DNA of 64,000 nucleotides from Olsenella profusa DSM 13989 (GTDB taxonomy: Bacteria > Actinomycetota > Coriobacteriia > Coriobacteriales > Atopobiaceae): the NCBI RefSeq assembly GCF_030811115.1, contig NZ_JAUSQK010000001.1, positions 1,302,001 to 1,366,000 on the forward strand, read 5' to 3'. Position numbers and translations under genes: made by a program. The notes beneath the pieces were generated by a model that was not told the origin of the DNA, did no database searches, and was given only the letters and a program-made list of their open reading frames with translations. Numbering within the stretch: position 1 is the first letter of the stretch; the number at the start of each line of letters is the position of its first letter. This document shows positions 38,019-46,935 of the stretch, in pieces.

Positions 38019-38621
38019 ATGGATCGCCAGCAGTCGCACTTCTCGGCGATACTCTCACGCCTCAGGTACATCGATCGCTGGGCGCTCATGCGCAACGCGC
38101 GCACGGAGAACCTCAGCGAGCACTCGCTGGAGGTGGCCATGATCGCGCACCTGCTGTGTGTGATCGGCAACGTGCGCCATGCCCGGAGGCTCGACGCCAA
38201 CCGTGCCGCGCTTGTGGGCATGTACCATGATGTGGCGGAGATCATCACCGGCGACATGCCCACGCCGGTCAAGTATGCCAACGGGCATATCCGTGATGCC
38301 TACAGGGACGTGGAGGCAGCGGCCGAGGAGCGCCTCCTGGACACGCTGCCTGCCGACCTACGGCCCACCTTCGTGGAGACGCTCGCGACGGGGGAGGGCG
38401 AGGCGGACCAGTACCTCGCACGCCTGGTGAAGGCGGCCGACAAGCTCTCCGCGCTCATCAAGTGCCTCGAGGAGCGTGCGGCAGGCAACACCGAGTTTGC
38501 GACGGCAGAGGCCGCCACCCGCGCCAAGCTCGACGAGATGGCGGCGGAGCTTCCCGAGGTGGCCGACTTCATGGAGGAGTTCCTGCCATCGTATGGCAGC
38601 ACGCTCGATCAGCTGCTGTGA
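38019..38621 (+). CDS. YfbR-like 5'-deoxynucleotidase (HD domain)
   Basis: A 200-residue HD-domain protein of the YfbR family, which dephosphorylates deoxyribonucleoside 5'-monophosphates. The N-terminus has RYIDRWALMRNARTENLSEHSLEVAMIAHLL with the first His, followed by GMYHDVAEIITGDMPTPVKY, the HD pair and family signature, and a later AADKLSALIKCLEE with the last metal Asp. The start follows GGAAGG. A link to the adjacent methylthioribose/deoxyribose salvage genes is possible but only by position. Confidence 0.9.
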   Translation: MDRQQSHFSAILSRLRYIDRWALMRNARTENLSEHSLEVAMIAHLLCVIGNVRHARRLDANRAALVGMYHDVAEIITGDMPTPVKYANGHIRDAYRDVEAAAEERLLDTLPADLRPTFVETLATGEGEADQYLARLVKAADKLSALIKCLEERAAGNTEFATAEAATRAKLDEMAAELPEVADFMEEFLPSYGSTLDQLL

Positions 38622-38655
38622 CGGTCGTTCGGGTCTGCGGGACGACGCAGGCCGT

Positions 38656-38687
38656 ACCCACCGCCCCGTGGCGCCCAGGCGGTGGGT
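38656..38687. terminator. Bidirectional hairpin between yfbR-like and pyrophosphatase genes
   Basis: ACCCACCGCC (38656-38665) and GGCGGTGGGT (38678-38687) are a perfect 10-bp inverted repeat between two convergent genes. Confidence 0.6.
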
Positions 38688-38701
38688 CGGGGGATCTGTG
38701 G

Positions 38702-40363
38702 CTACTCCTTCTGGTAGTCCTGCAGCGTCGCCATGAGTGCGGGGATGACCTGCTTCTTGCGGCTCACGACGCCCGGTAGCATGGCGACGCCATCGACGGG
38801 TTCCACGTCGAACGCCTGTCTGACGATGCGCTCGGCGTTGGTGCCAAAGTAGAGCATCTCGCTCGAGGCGTGCTTGACATCGGTGAACAGGTAGAACACC
38901 ATCGGCAGCTCATCGGCGGCGGCACCCTCCTCGAGGTAGGGACCCACGAGCGCCTCGGCGGCCTTGCGGCTCCGCTCGGTCATGAAGCTGCCCTGGCCCA
39001 CGCCAAAGCGTGCGGAGCCGCGGGAGAACACCTTGAAGTCCTGGTGGAAGACCTCCTCGGCGGTGCGGCCGTCGAGCGCGGCCCCGGCATCGAACATGTC
39101 ATCGGCGTAGGCGTCGATGTCCTCGCCACAGATCCGGGCCAGCTCGCGGGCCGCATGCTCGTCGCGCGGGGTGCAGGTGGGGGAGCGGAACGCCAGCGTG
39201 TCGGACAGGATGGCGCTCATCATGAGGCCCGCGATGTCGTGCGGAATCTCCACGCCCTGCTCGTGGTACATGCTGAAGAGGATCGTGCAGGTGCATCCCA
39301 CGGGTTCGTTGCGGAAGAGGGCGGGTGACTCCGTCTCTATCGTGCCGATGCGGTGGTGGTCGATGATCTCCATGATGACGGCCTGCTCCAGGCCATCGAC
39401 CGCCTGCGAGCGCTCGTTGTGGTCCACGAGGATGACGTGCTTCTTGTTGACGCTGAGCAGGTTGGGCGTGGAGACCAGGCCGCTGTAGTGACCGTCCTCG
39501 TCAATTACGGGGAAGAAGCGGTGGCGCGACTGCGTGATGGTCCTGCGTGCCTCGTCCACGGTGGTGTTGACGGAGAAGCGCAGGACGTCCGCCGCATCGA
39601 GCATCCTGGCGCGCACGGGGACGGACATGCTGATGAGACGCGCGGCAGAGAAGGTGTCGTAGGGTGTGACGATGACGGTGCAGCCCCTGTCCCTGGCGGC
39701 GTCGAGCACCACGTTGGAGATGCGCGCGTCATTGCAGACCACGAGGCAGCTCGCGCCGGACTCGACGGCAAAGCGTTGCGTCTCGTAGCGGTTGGTCACC
39801 AGGACGGTATCGCCCTCCTGGATGTTGCCCTCCATCATCTCGGGCGTCGTGCCCACGACGACCTTGCCGACGGCGACCTTGTCCACGAGGTCCCCCAGGA
39901 GCAGCTCGCCCTTGAGCGTGGAGACGATGTTGGAGTAGAGCGTGTGCGCCTCGGAGAGGGCCGTCTTGTCGAAGACGTCCATGTTGGCGTTGGCGATGTC
40001 CTTCACGGCGATGAGGCCCTTGAGGTCACCCGTGGGATCGGTGATGCAGAGCGTGTCGGTCTTGCTCTCACCCATGAGATTCCAGGCGGAGAACAGGCTC
40101 ATCTCGGGATCGATGCCCCGCATGTCCTGGATCTGGATGTCCTTGATCTGCGGACGCACCGACGTGATGAGGGCGGGCTCCTTAAAGCCGAAGTGCTTGA
40201 GCACGAAGGAGGTCTCGCGGTTGATGGTGCCGGCGCGTCGTGGCTCGTATTCGGTGTCGTCCGTCTGGCCCTTGAGGTAGGCCAGCGAGATGGCCGAGCA
40301 GATGCTGTCGGTGTCGGGATGCAGGTGGCCGATGACGTTGACCTTGCGAATGGATTCGGACAC
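38702..40363 (-). CDS. ppaC: Manganese-dependent family II pyrophosphatase with CBS and DRTGG domains
   Basis: Hydrolyses pyrophosphate; the regulatory insert lets adenine nucleotides tune activity. The 553-residue protein has the DHH metal motifs VIGHLHPDTDSICSA at the N-terminus, VDHNERSQ and MEIIDHHRIG. A CBS domain, a DRTGG-like segment and a second CBS domain (SRHRFFPVIDEDGHYSGLVST) are inserted at residues about 70-310, then the DHHA2 domain follows. This is the CBS-PPase layout known from Clostridium and Eggerthella. The GTG start at 40363 has AAGGAGG 5 bases upstream. Confidence 0.93.
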   Translation of the reverse strand: MSESIRKVNVIGHLHPDTDSICSAISLAYLKGQTDDTEYEPRRAGTINRETSFVLKHFGFKEPALITSVRPQIKDIQIQDMRGIDPEMSLFSAWNLMGESKTDTLCITDPTGDLKGLIAVKDIANANMDVFDKTALSEAHTLYSNIVSTLKGELLLGDLVDKVAVGKVVVGTTPEMMEGNIQEGDTVLVTNRYETQRFAVESGASCLVVCNDARISNVVLDAARDRGCTVIVTPYDTFSAARLISMSVPVRARMLDAADVLRFSVNTTVDEARRTITQSRHRFFPVIDEDGHYSGLVSTPNLLSVNKKHVILVDHNERSQAVDGLEQAVIMEIIDHHRIGTIETESPALFRNEPVGCTCTILFSMYHEQGVEIPHDIAGLMMSAILSDTLAFRSPTCTPRDEHAARELARICGEDIDAYADDMFDAGAALDGRTAEEVFHQDFKVFSRGSARFGVGQGSFMTERSRKAAEALVGPYLEEGAAADELPMVFYLFTDVKHASSEMLYFGTNAERIVRQAFDVEPVDGVAMLPGVVSRKKQVIPALMATLQDYQKE

Positions 40364-40479
40364 GGTGTCCTCCTTTGTGCAGTGCCTCGGTTTCGGATGC
40401 TACCATCGCCGTCGATTGTACACGTCTGCGGTGCAGCCATGATGGTCGGGCTGGTAGAAGGGGTAAGACGTTCCGTCGG

Positions 40480-40510
40480 GGCCTGGTGCCGGACGCCAGT
40501 GCCCCAGGCC
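40480..40510 (-). terminator. Hairpin downstream of the MATE gene
   Basis: GGCCTGG (40480-40486) and CCAGGCC (40504-40510) form a 7-bp stem 34 bases beyond the MATE stop on the minus strand. Confidence 0.35.
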
Positions 40511-40544
40511 GACGACGGGGGATGCGTCCCATGGCGTCTTGGGG

Positions 40545-41927
40545 CTATACGCGGGTGGGCCTGAGGCCCCGTTCCTCTTGGCGCAGCTCGCGCAGCACCT
40601 GCCAGGCAAGCGGCAGGGCGATGAGGCCCGTGATGACGTCGGTGACGGGCTGTGCCAGCTGCACGCCCAGAAGTCCCCAAAGGTGGGGGAGCACGAGCAC
40701 GACCGGCCCCAGCACGAGGCCCAGCCGACAGGCGCCCAGGATGGTGGCGCGCCACATGCGTCCCGTGGTCTGCAGCAGGAAGTTGGTGATCATGGCCACG
40801 CCGGTGATGGCCATGGTGAAGCTCTCCACGCGCAGGCTCAGCGTGGCTATCTGGATCGCCTCGGCGTCGGGGGTGAAGGCGGAGACCAGCTGGGGTGCGA
40901 ACGTGCAGGTGAGAATGCCCACCATCAGCACCGATACCACGGCGGCCCCAACGGAGAAGAAGTAGCCCCTGCGGATGCGCGAGAACTTGCGCGCGCCGTA
41001 GTTGTAGCCCACCACGGGCTGATAGCCCTGACCGATGCCGATCTGGATGTAGTTGCCAAAGGCACAGATGCGCTGCACGATGGCCAGGCCGGCGATGGCG
41101 GGGTCGCCAAAGGGACGGGCGGCATCGTTGAGCAGCGTGGTGGCGATGCCCAGCATCACCTGGCGCACGAACGAGGGGACGCCGCCATTGTTTATCTCGC
41201 GCAGCATGGCGGCGCTGGGTGGCTGCAGCCATGCGGGCGAGAGGGTGGTGATGCCCGTGCGCTGGAGCTGTATGACCAGGATGACGAAGCTGATGGCCTG
41301 GCAGATGATGGTGGAGAGGGCGCTGCCGGCGATGCCCATGCCCAGGACGTAGATGAAGAGCGGTTCCAGGCCGATGTTGAGGATGGCACCCGTCATGATG
41401 GCGACCATGGCGTAGAACGCCTCGCCTTCGAAGCGCATGAGCGTGTTGAGCATGAGCGCTCCGCACATGAAGGGGGCACCCAGCAGCGTGAGGCCGATGA
41501 ACGTGCGCGCGTAGGGCAGGATGGTCTCCGTGGAGCCGGCAAGCCGACAGAGCGGGTCGATGAACACGTTGCCGACGATGGCGATGAGCACGCCCATCAT
41601 GAGGGTGTAGGCCAGGCCATTCGTCGCGAGGCGGCAGGCGTGCTCCGTCTCCTGCTTGCCGAGGCCACGCGAGGCGGCGTTGCCTATGCCCTGTCCAAAG
41701 TAGAAGCCCACGGCCTGGATGGCGGTCATGGCGACGAACGAGATGCCGATGGCACCCGATGCCTCAACGCCCAGGCTTCCCACGAAGAAGGTGTCCGAGA
41801 GGTTGTAGATGCTGGTGACCAGGTTGGAGAGGATGGACGGTGCCGCAAGGGTGAGGATGAGCCGCCGCACGGGCGACTCCGTCATCTGCCGGAACTTCTC
41901 CTCTTGGGAGCCCTCTTCTGACTTCAT
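40545..41927 (-). CDS. MATE family multidrug/organic cation exporter
   Basis: A cation-coupled antiporter of 460 residues with about twelve membrane segments in two homologous halves. The first half starts RRLILTLAAPSILSNLVTSIYNLSDTFFVG, and the second has FVRQVMLGIATTLLNDAA and the MATE-like GIGQGYQPVVGYNYGARKF. The ATG at 41927 follows AGGGA; upstream in-frame codons lack a ribosome site. Substrate unknown. It diverges from the ABC importer genes. Confidence 0.9.
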   Translation of the reverse strand: MKSEEGSQEEKFRQMTESPVRRLILTLAAPSILSNLVTSIYNLSDTFFVGSLGVEASGAIGISFVAMTAIQAVGFYFGQGIGNAASRGLGKQETEHACRLATNGLAYTLMMGVLIAIVGNVFIDPLCRLAGSTETILPYARTFIGLTLLGAPFMCGALMLNTLMRFEGEAFYAMVAIMTGAILNIGLEPLFIYVLGMGIAGSALSTIICQAISFVILVIQLQRTGITTLSPAWLQPPSAAMLREINNGGVPSFVRQVMLGIATTLLNDAARPFGDPAIAGLAIVQRICAFGNYIQIGIGQGYQPVVGYNYGARKFSRIRRGYFFSVGAAVVSVLMVGILTCTFAPQLVSAFTPDAEAIQIATLSLRVESFTMAITGVAMITNFLLQTTGRMWRATILGACRLGLVLGPVVLVLPHLWGLLGVQLAQPVTDVITGLIALPLAWQVLRELRQEERGLRPTRV

Positions 41928-42312
41928 GGTATCCCTATGTCGCATTCCTATGCCTCGTATCGGTTCTCTTGATAGTGTCACAAACGATGCCGGCTCGCAC
42001 ACGTTGGCTTTCCGACATGGTTGAGCATGGGGGCATGCCACAATGAAGGCGGCAGGTACGGGGTCTGAGGGAGAGTGGCACATGAGCGGGGGGCTATCTT
42101 TGCCTGCCATGGCACGACGGATGGGGCGGCATACCATCGCGACCTGGTGTCCGTGGCATAGGCACTGGCGTCAGCGTGCTAGCGGCCGCTGCGCTCGGTA
42201 GTGACGATGGCCGATGCCCGGGAGTTTCCACGACGGGCGCCGACTCCTACTGGCCTACACTGGCCTCGGGGACGCGGAGGTACCATGCGATGGCACCAGG
42301 GGGGGGAGGCCC
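41928..42312. other. 385-nt divergent region, no gene or riboswitch seen
   Basis: It lies between the MATE exporter and the ABC importer. I looked for a cobalamin riboswitch or a Fur-like AT palindrome and saw neither. It contains AGCGGCCGCT (a short palindrome near 42180) with no evident role. Confidence 0.4.
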
Positions 42313-43209
42313 ATGCTGGACAGACGAGCCTTCGTTGCGGCGGCGCTGTGCGCTGCGGGTGGCCTTGTGGGCTGCTCGGGCGCGGGCGGCGCACAGGGGC
42401 AGGATGGTGCCCCTGAGCAGGGCAGTGCCACGGAGCCGCAGAACGTGGTGGCACTCATGCGCTCGCTTGCGGACATGTGGCTGCTTGCGGGCGGCACGCT
42501 CGTGGGTGTGACCGAGGATGCCACGGACCTCGACGGCGTGGGCTCTGCGACCACGGTGGGAACCGATGCCAAGCCCAGCCTCGAGGCCATCGTGGGCCTC
42601 GATCCCGGCCTCGTGCTGCTCTCGGGGGAGATACCCGCGCAGGTGGAGCTCAGGGACTCCCTGGACGGACAGGGCGTCACCACCCAGGCGGTCACGATCG
42701 AGTCCTTTGGGGACTATGCTAGCGTCATGGCGCAGCTCTGTGCCATGACGGGGCGCGGCGACCTCTACGACCAGAACGTCACCACCGTACAGGCGGACAT
42801 CGATGAGGTCAGGAACCAGGCGGGCAAGCTCCCTCAGGCGAGCTACCTGGCATTGCGTACCTCCGCTGCCAAGAGCAAGGTGCTCAAGGACGACCACTTC
42901 GCCTGCGAGATCCTCGATGACCTCGCCCTGGCCAACGTCGCCGAGGGCACCTCGAGCCTGGACGACCTCTCGCTCGAGGCCATCGCGGCGGCTGACCCAG
43001 ACAACGTGTTCGTCATCTATCAGGGCAGGGAGGACGAGGCGGCATCCGCCTTCGAGGAGGGCTTCTCCAGCCAGCCCATGTGGCAGGATCTCTCGGCGAC
43101 CAAGACAGGTCATGTGTACGTGCTGCCCAAGGACCTCTTCCAGTACAAGCCCAACGCTCGCTGGGCCGAGGCCTATCGCTACATCCTCGATCTCAGGGAG
43201 CAGGGGTAG
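42313..43209 (+). CDS. ABC importer substrate-binding lipoprotein (siderophore/heme/B12 type)
   Basis: A 298-residue cell-surface binding protein. A signal peptide with lipobox LVGC puts the lipid-anchored Cys at residue 21. The mature part has the BtuF/FhuD class III layout: SLADMWLLAGGTLVGVTEDA, a DLDGVG...GTDAKPSLEAIVGLDPGLVLLSG lobe, a long helix, and DPDNVFVIYQG...AWAEAYRYILD-like end. The start at 42313 follows GGGGGGAGG. First gene of the binding protein-permease-ATPase operon. Iron-siderophore, heme or cobalamin are all possible. Confidence 0.87.
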   Translation: MLDRRAFVAAALCAAGGLVGCSGAGGAQGQDGAPEQGSATEPQNVVALMRSLADMWLLAGGTLVGVTEDATDLDGVGSATTVGTDAKPSLEAIVGLDPGLVLLSGEIPAQVELRDSLDGQGVTTQAVTIESFGDYASVMAQLCAMTGRGDLYDQNVTTVQADIDEVRNQAGKLPQASYLALRTSAAKSKVLKDDHFACEILDDLALANVAEGTSSLDDLSLEAIAAADPDNVFVIYQGREDEAASAFEEGFSSQPMWQDLSATKTGHVYVLPKDLFQYKPNARWAEAYRYILDLREQG

Positions 43210-43214
43210 TGTCG

Positions 43215-44228
43215 ATGTCCTCCCCACGTGGCGTGCGCCAGCGCCCAGCCGCGGCCTCGGCGCTCGGCGCGCTCGTGCTCGCCTGCGCGCTCGTCGCCTC
43301 TGCGGTGGTGGGCACCGACGCCCTGGGCACCGGTGACGCCCTGGGGGCGCTGCTGCGTCCGGACGTCGCGTCGCGTGTGGCCGTGACCATCGTGTGGCAG
43401 CTGCGCCTGCCCCGTGCGCTGGGCGGCGTCGTGTGTGGCGCCGCCCTCGCCGTGTCGGGCCTCCTGCTGCAGGCGGTGCTCGACAACCGGCTCGCGGCGC
43501 CAAGCGTGATGGGCATCAATGCCGGTGCCGGCCTCGCCGTGCTCGTCTGCGGGCTCGCGCTTCCGTTCGTGCCCCTGGCGCGGCAGCTGTCCGCCTTGGC
43601 GGGGGCCCTCGTCGCAACGCTTGCCGTCATGCTCGTGGCGCGCCGGGCGGGGGTCTCGCGCACCACGCTGGTGCTTGCCGGCGTCGCCGTGGCCTCGCTC
43701 TTCTCTGCCGGGTCCGACGCGCTGGTGACCGCCCGTCCCGACCTGGTGGCCGACAGGGTCGCCTTCCAGCTGGGTGGATTGGCGGGCGTCTCCTGGCAGC
43801 AGCTTCAGGTGGCCGCGGCCATCACGCTGGTGGGAATCGTGGCGGCCTATGCCCTGGGTCCAGGGGTCGACCTGCTTGCCCTGGGCGACCAGACCGCATT
43901 TGGCCTGGGACTCGACGCACGTCTCCATCGCGCGTGCGCCGTGGTGATTGCGGCGGCGCTTGCCTCGGCCGCCGTCTCGGTGGCAGGTCTCGTGGGCTTC
44001 GTGGGGCTCATCGTCCCCAACCTCGTGCGCATGGTGGCGCGGGGCGGCTTTCGTGAGGAGGCCGTGGCCTGCGCCATCTGGGGCGCGTGCCTGCTCGTGG
44101 GCTGCGACCTGGTCGGTCGGCTCGTGCTCTATCCCTACGAGCTGCCGGTGGGGCTGGTGCTCTCGCTGCTGGGTGCGCCCTTCTTCCTGGCGATGCTCAT
44201 GCGGGGGCGAGGGGGGATGCGCCGATGA
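43215..44228 (+). CDS. FecCD-family ABC permease
   Basis: The 337-residue permease of the importer, with about ten membrane helices. FecCD signatures are WQLRLPRALGGVVCGAALAVSGLLLQAVLDNRLAAPSVMGINAGAG and VAGLVGFVGLIVPNLVRMV, then the ATPase-contact region. The ATG at 43215 is 8 bases after AGGGG. A GTG at 43209, overlapping the lipoprotein stop, is an alternative. The only permease here, so it should work as a homodimer. Confidence 0.92.
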   Translation: MSSPRGVRQRPAAASALGALVLACALVASAVVGTDALGTGDALGALLRPDVASRVAVTIVWQLRLPRALGGVVCGAALAVSGLLLQAVLDNRLAAPSVMGINAGAGLAVLVCGLALPFVPLARQLSALAGALVATLAVMLVARRAGVSRTTLVLAGVAVASLFSAGSDALVTARPDLVADRVAFQLGGLAGVSWQQLQVAAAITLVGIVAAYALGPGVDLLALGDQTAFGLGLDARLHRACAVVIAAALASAAVSVAGLVGFVGLIVPNLVRMVARGGFREEAVACAIWGACLLVGCDLVGRLVLYPYELPVGLVLSLLGAPFFLAMLMRGRGGMRR

Positions 44229-44995
44229 TCGAGCTCTCCCATGTCACCTGCGGCTATGGTGGCAGAGCGGTCGTGAGCGTGGATGACCTGTGCTTTGGGG
44301 ACGGTGAGCTCACCTGTGTGGTGGGGACCAACGGCAGCGGCAAGTCTACGCTGCTCAAGGCCATCGCCGGCGCACTGCCGCACGAGGGCTCGATATGTGT
44401 GGACGGTCTGGACGTGAGGGGCCTCTCGCACCGTGAGCGCGCGCATCATCTGGGCTTCCTGCCGCAGCGCCTCGCCGTGCCCGCGATGAGCGTCCGCACG
44501 CTTGTGGGGCATGGGCGCTTCTCGCGTATGGGCGTCTCCAAGGTGCTCGGCGAGGGGGATCGTGCCGTCGTACGTGAGGCCCTCGAGCTCTGCGAGCTGG
44601 AGGGTCTTGAGGAGCGGCAGCTGGAGAGCCTCTCGGGAGGGGAGCTGCAGCGGGCCTACCTGGCCATGGCCATTGCACAGGAGCCGGGAGCGCTGCTGCT
44701 GGACGAGCCGTGCGCCAGCATGGACGTACGGCATCGCCGGTGGGCAACCGACATGCTCTCCCGTCTTGCGCACGAGCGGGGCATGGCGGTGGTGGAGTGC
44801 ACGCACGACCTCGTGGAGTGCTTCTCCACGGCGGATGACGTGGTACTCATCGATGGGGGGTGGGTACGCGCGGCAGGGACGCCAGCGGAGCTGGCCCGGA
44901 TGCCCCGGCCCCTGTATGAGTCGTTTGGCGTCAGCGTTAGAAAAACGACAGACAATGATGCCGTCTTCCCGTACGTTCTCGTGGACGAGTCATAG
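44225..44995 (+). CDS. FecE-type ABC importer ATPase
   Basis: The 256-residue ATPase of the importer. Walker A is VVGTNGSGKSTLLKAI, the Q-loop LGFLPQRL, the signature LESLSGGELQRAYLAMAIAQ, Walker B LLLDEPCASMDVRH and the switch His VECTHDLVE. The start overlaps the permease stop by 4 bases (ATGA), so the two are translationally coupled. Confidence 0.94.
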   Translation: MIELSHVTCGYGGRAVVSVDDLCFGDGELTCVVGTNGSGKSTLLKAIAGALPHEGSICVDGLDVRGLSHRERAHHLGFLPQRLAVPAMSVRTLVGHGRFSRMGVSKVLGEGDRAVVREALELCELEGLEERQLESLSGGELQRAYLAMAIAQEPGALLLDEPCASMDVRHRRWATDMLSRLAHERGMAVVECTHDLVECFSTADDVVLIDGGWVRAAGTPAELARMPRPLYESFGVSVRKTTDNDAVFPYVLVDES

Positions 44996-45010
44996 GCCGC
45001 TTACGGCATG

Positions 45011-45040
45011 CCGGCCGTGACGTGAGGGCGTCACGGCCGG
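45011..45040 (+). terminator. 12-bp hairpin between importer operon and asrA
   Basis: CCGGCCGTGACG (45011-45022) and CGTCACGGCCGG (45029-45040) form a perfect stem with a 6-base loop. It ends just before the asrA ribosome site GGAGGGGGAG, so it may terminate the importer operon or control asrA translation. Confidence 0.55.
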
Positions 45041-45052
45041 GGAGGGGGAGAC

Positions 45053-46099
45053 ATGGGCTACGTGCTGAGCGCCGCGGGCTTCTCGCGCGCCATGGGACGT
45101 CTGGGAGAGGATCGCCTGATCTATGCGCCCCAGCTCAAAAGGGGCGAGGGTCGCTTTGCCGACGTGGATGTCGTGCGCTACGACTTCACGGCCGACGTCA
45201 GTGCCATGGAGCTGGAGAGACGCTCTGACTACCCCTTCAAGGAGGTGCTCGCGCCACTCTCTCAGACGCTGTTCTTCTTTACGGAGGATGACGTCAAGGT
45301 GGCGGACGCGGACGAGCGCGAGGTCGTGGTGGTGCTGAGGGCCTGTGACCTCAATGCCGTGCGCCGCCTGGACGCCCTGTACCTCGAGAATGGCCGTCCC
45401 GACCCCTTCTACCAGCGCCTGCGCTCTAGGATGCGCTTTGCCCTCCTAGGCTGCGACCACAGCCAGGAGGACTGCTTCTGCGTGAGCATGGGCACGAACG
45501 TGGCCACGGGGTACGACCTCTCGTTTGACCGCCCCGCCGATGGCAGTGGGTATCGCGTGGACGTGAAGGCGGACGACCTGCGCCCCTACTTTGTCGCCGA
45601 GGCCACGGGCGAGGAGGACGTGACGCCCGCCCATGTGGCGTCAAACGACGTCTCCGTGCGCGTGCCCGAGGCCGTTCCCAACGCCATCTACGGGCACGAT
45701 ATGTGGAACGAGTACACCGAACGCTGCATCACCTGCGGTCGCTGCAACCTGGTGTGCCCGACCTGCACCTGCTTCACCATGCAGGATGCCTACTACACGG
45801 ACAACGGCCGCGTGGGCGAGCGTCGGCGCGTCATGGCCAGCTGCATGATCGATGGCTACACCGACGTCGCCGGTGGTGGCTCGTACCGCAAGGCCGCTGG
45901 CGATCGCATGCGCTTCAAGGTGCTGCACAAGGTGTACGACTTCCGTCGGCGTTTCGGCTTTGACATGTGTGTGGGCTGTGGCCGCTGCGACACGGTGTGT
46001 CCGGAGTACATCTCGTTCTCGGGCTGCATCAACAAGCTCGCGGATGCCGTCGACGGGCTTGCCCGGGACGCCTCCCAGGGGGTGGCCACCAATGCCTAG
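45053..46099 (+). CDS. asrA: Anaerobic sulfite reductase subunit A
   Basis: The iron-sulfur electron-transfer subunit of the AsrABC dissimilatory-type sulfite reductase. The 348-residue protein ends with two [4Fe-4S] motifs, CITCGRCNLVCPTC and CVGCGRCDTVCPEY, with further Cys in the middle (GCDHSQEDCFC). The N-terminal half is typical of the AsrA/heterodisulfide-type ferredoxin family. The start follows GGGGAGGGGGAG. It overlaps asrB by 8 bases. Confidence 0.95.
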   Translation: MGYVLSAAGFSRAMGRLGEDRLIYAPQLKRGEGRFADVDVVRYDFTADVSAMELERRSDYPFKEVLAPLSQTLFFFTEDDVKVADADEREVVVVLRACDLNAVRRLDALYLENGRPDPFYQRLRSRMRFALLGCDHSQEDCFCVSMGTNVATGYDLSFDRPADGSGYRVDVKADDLRPYFVAEATGEEDVTPAHVASNDVSVRVPEAVPNAIYGHDMWNEYTERCITCGRCNLVCPTCTCFTMQDAYYTDNGRVGERRRVMASCMIDGYTDVAGGGSYRKAAGDRMRFKVLHKVYDFRRRFGFDMCVGCGRCDTVCPEYISFSGCINKLADAVDGLARDASQGVATNA

Positions 46100-46922
46100 C
46101 AGTGCCACAGCTGCCGTCACGCTCGATGCGGCGACCAATCCCTACGTTCCCTTCCCATCCACGATCCTCGAGGTCATCCGCCATACCAAGAGGGAGTACA
46201 CCTTCCGCATGGCCTTCGCGGGCGACGTGCGGCCCGGACAGTTCTTCGAGGTCTCCCTCCCCAAGTTCGGCGAGGCACCCATCAGCGTGTCGGGCATCGT
46301 ACCGGGCGTGTCGGTGGATCTCACCATCCGCCGCGTGGGCGTGGTCACCAATGAGGTGTTCGAGCATTACGAGGGTCAGATCCTCCTGCTGCGCGGCCCC
46401 TATGGCAACGGCTTCGACACCTCGCTCTTTGAGCGAGGTGAGGTCGTGGTGGTGGCCGGCGGCACGGGCGTGAGCCCGGTGCGCGGCGTCGTCGACTTCC
46501 TCTCACGGTGCGCCGACGCCGTGGACAAGCACGTGATCGTGGGCTTCCGCAGCCCTGACGACCTGCTCTTCCGTGATGACCTCACACGGTGGGACAAGGC
46601 GCTCGACCTCACGCTCACCGTGGACGCGGCTCCCGAGGGCTATGGGGGCAACATCGGCCTGGTGACCAAGTACATCCCCGACCTGCCACTGCGGGACCCT
46701 GCGACGGCGCAGGCCGTCGTCGTGGGACCACCCCCCATGATGCGCTTCACCATCAGGGGGCTGCTCGGGCGCGGCCTTGCGGAGGGAAACGTCTGGGTCT
46801 CCCAGGAGCGCCGCATGTGCTGCGGCCTTGGCAAGTGCGGCCACTGCCGCATCGGTGACACGTACGTGTGCCTGGACGGCCCGGTGTTCAACTACACCGA
46901 GTCCAAGGACCTGTTGGACTAG
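46092..46922 (+). CDS. asrB: Anaerobic sulfite reductase subunit B
   Basis: The flavin and NADH-binding subunit that feeds electrons to the Asr complex. The 276-residue protein has an FAD-binding barrel (FRMAFAGDVRPGQFFEVS and GEAPISVSG), the NAD-binding loop VVVAGGTGVSPVRGVVDF, and the C-terminal [2Fe-2S] Cys set CCGLGKCGHCRIGDTYVC of the PyrK/dihydroorotate dehydrogenase electron-transfer family. The start lies within the end of asrA. Confidence 0.95.
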   Translation: MPSSATAAVTLDAATNPYVPFPSTILEVIRHTKREYTFRMAFAGDVRPGQFFEVSLPKFGEAPISVSGIVPGVSVDLTIRRVGVVTNEVFEHYEGQILLLRGPYGNGFDTSLFERGEVVVVAGGTGVSPVRGVVDFLSRCADAVDKHVIVGFRSPDDLLFRDDLTRWDKALDLTLTVDAAPEGYGGNIGLVTKYIPDLPLRDPATAQAVVVGPPPMMRFTIRGLLGRGLAEGNVWVSQERRMCCGLGKCGHCRIGDTYVCLDGPVFNYTESKDLLD

Positions 46923-46935
46923 GGGGCAGCTCGTT

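Noticed and set aside
41928-42312. Possible cobalamin riboswitch before the ABC importer
   Set aside because: I could not find a B12-box-like segment or supporting stems on either strand.
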